A stretch of DNA of 13,149 nucleotides, from the NCBI GenBank assembly GCA_964390695.1, contig CAYMKI010000087.1, positions 1 through 13,149 on the forward strand, read 5' to 3'. Under the pieces are notes generated by a model. The model was not told the DNA's origin, made no database searches, and saw nothing but the letters and a program-made list of their open reading frames with translations. The translations under genes and the position numbers were made by a program. Positions 12,910 through 13,149 of this stretch are shown here, one piece after another (within the stretch, counting starts at the first letter, position 1; each line of letters starts with the position of its first letter). This stretch comes from CAWACC01 sp964390695. GTDB lineage: Bacteria; Chlamydiota; Chlamydiia; Chlamydiales; Parachlamydiaceae.

Positions 12910-13100
12910 CTCTGAAAAGTTACAAGGGTATTAGAGTAGATCTCAATGATCGCCTTTGCGAATTTTGCAACTTCCTCAATAGATTGCGTTCCTTAGGAGC
13001 GCAATCGGTTGATTTTTTTTACCCGAAGTAAACACTCTTATCGGAATGGCCTATGGTTTGTGCTTTTTTTTGACAGCCCTCTCACCAGTCCAAGGGGCTG
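12910..13100 (+). repeat. 191-bp dispersed repeat, copy B
   Basis: Direct copy of 10091-10281, starting 18 bases after the dipeptidase stop. The identical core is 12929-13000. This copy has an uninterrupted stem GATTGCG (12982-12988) with CGCAATC (13000-13006), which copy A has partly lost, so B may be closer to the ancestral form. The 257 bases after the last gene hold this repeat and its palindromic tail, and no other gene. Confidence 0.9.
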
Positions 13101-13119
13101 GAACGTAATAGCCCAGGGC
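13091..13119 (-). repeat. inverted copy of the palindromic tail found at 10365-10393
   Basis: 29 bases, reverse complement of 10365-10393 with one mismatch. The next bases (GGGC-ACC-GCCC around 13116-13126) form another triloop hairpin like that at 10354-10372. The same modules therefore recur on both sides of the symporter/dipeptidase unit, but here inverted and fused directly to the 191-bp repeat. Confidence 0.75.
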
Positions 13120-13149
13120 ACCGCCCTTGTCATTACCCATTTTATTAGA

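Noticed and set aside
12912..12992. Minus-strand reading of the repeat as a peptide (EEVAKFAKAIIEIYSNTLVTFQ), possible remnant of a gene
   Set aside because: The reading has a stop just upstream, and in copy A a one-base difference in the G-run shifts the frame after IYSNT. There is no SD or start and no recognised family. It may be an old coding fossil but cannot be supported.
10091..13100. Composite transposon with IS ends
   Set aside because: The 191-bp repeats have no transposase ORF, no terminal inverted repeats of IS type and no recognisable target-site duplication, so only the weaker claim of a repeat-bounded cassette is made.

Overview
The window looks like chromosomal DNA of a Chlamydiae-type bacterium, most likely a Parachlamydiales or 'environmental' chlamydia. 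This is inference. It rests on a phospholipid-salvage acyltransferase/acyl-ACP synthetase, several lineage-type hypothetical proteins, a c-type cytochrome maturation gene (absent from the animal-pathogen Chlamydia, present in some amoeba-associated relatives), moderate GC and clear AGGAG ribosome binding sites. No tRNA, rRNA, CRISPR array or intact transposase was seen.

Layout. (1) 1-957, plus strand: the 3' part of a hypothetical gene, open at the left edge. It converges on a minus-strand block across a 12-bp stem-loop (1052-1083). (2) 1092-5198, minus strand, read right to left: a cytoplasmic glycerophosphodiester phosphodiesterase; a CcsA/ResC-type haem-handling protein overlapping it; a secreted protein of unknown function overlapping that; then, after 112 bp, a lysine- and acid-rich hypothetical protein with a 15-bp tandem repeat. 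(3) 5374-9821, plus strand, divergent from the phosphodiesterase across 175 bp: a 915-residue fusion of acyltransferase, acyl carrier protein and acyl-ACP synthetase; cysteinyl-tRNA synthetase 9 bp later; and a small winged-helix protein 11 bp after that. (4) 9822-10554: a 733-bp non-coding region packed with repeats. It holds a degenerate inverted repeat copy, a CACAGAG-type hairpin, a 191-bp repeat and four triloop palindromes. (5) 10555-12892, plus strand: a 43-codon ORF with a good promoter and SD, a sodium:solute symporter, and a VanX-like D-Ala-D-Ala dipeptidase whose SD overlaps the symporter stop codon. (6) 12910-13100: a second direct copy of the 191-bp repeat, followed by a palindromic segment that is inverted relative to the one at the left.

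How the genes may work together. The divergent phosphodiesterase/Aas pair suggests lipid scavenging: one enzyme cleaves glycerophosphodiesters, the other activates fatty acids and esterifies them to lysophospholipid or a glycerol-phosphate acceptor. The symporter/dipeptidase pair suggests uptake or turnover of a small substrate, possibly D-Ala-D-Ala or another peptidoglycan-derived molecule. Its position between two direct repeats makes it the best candidate for an accessory cassette. The most notable structures are that repeat-bounded cassette with its leader-like ORF, and the ACP-containing Aas fusion.
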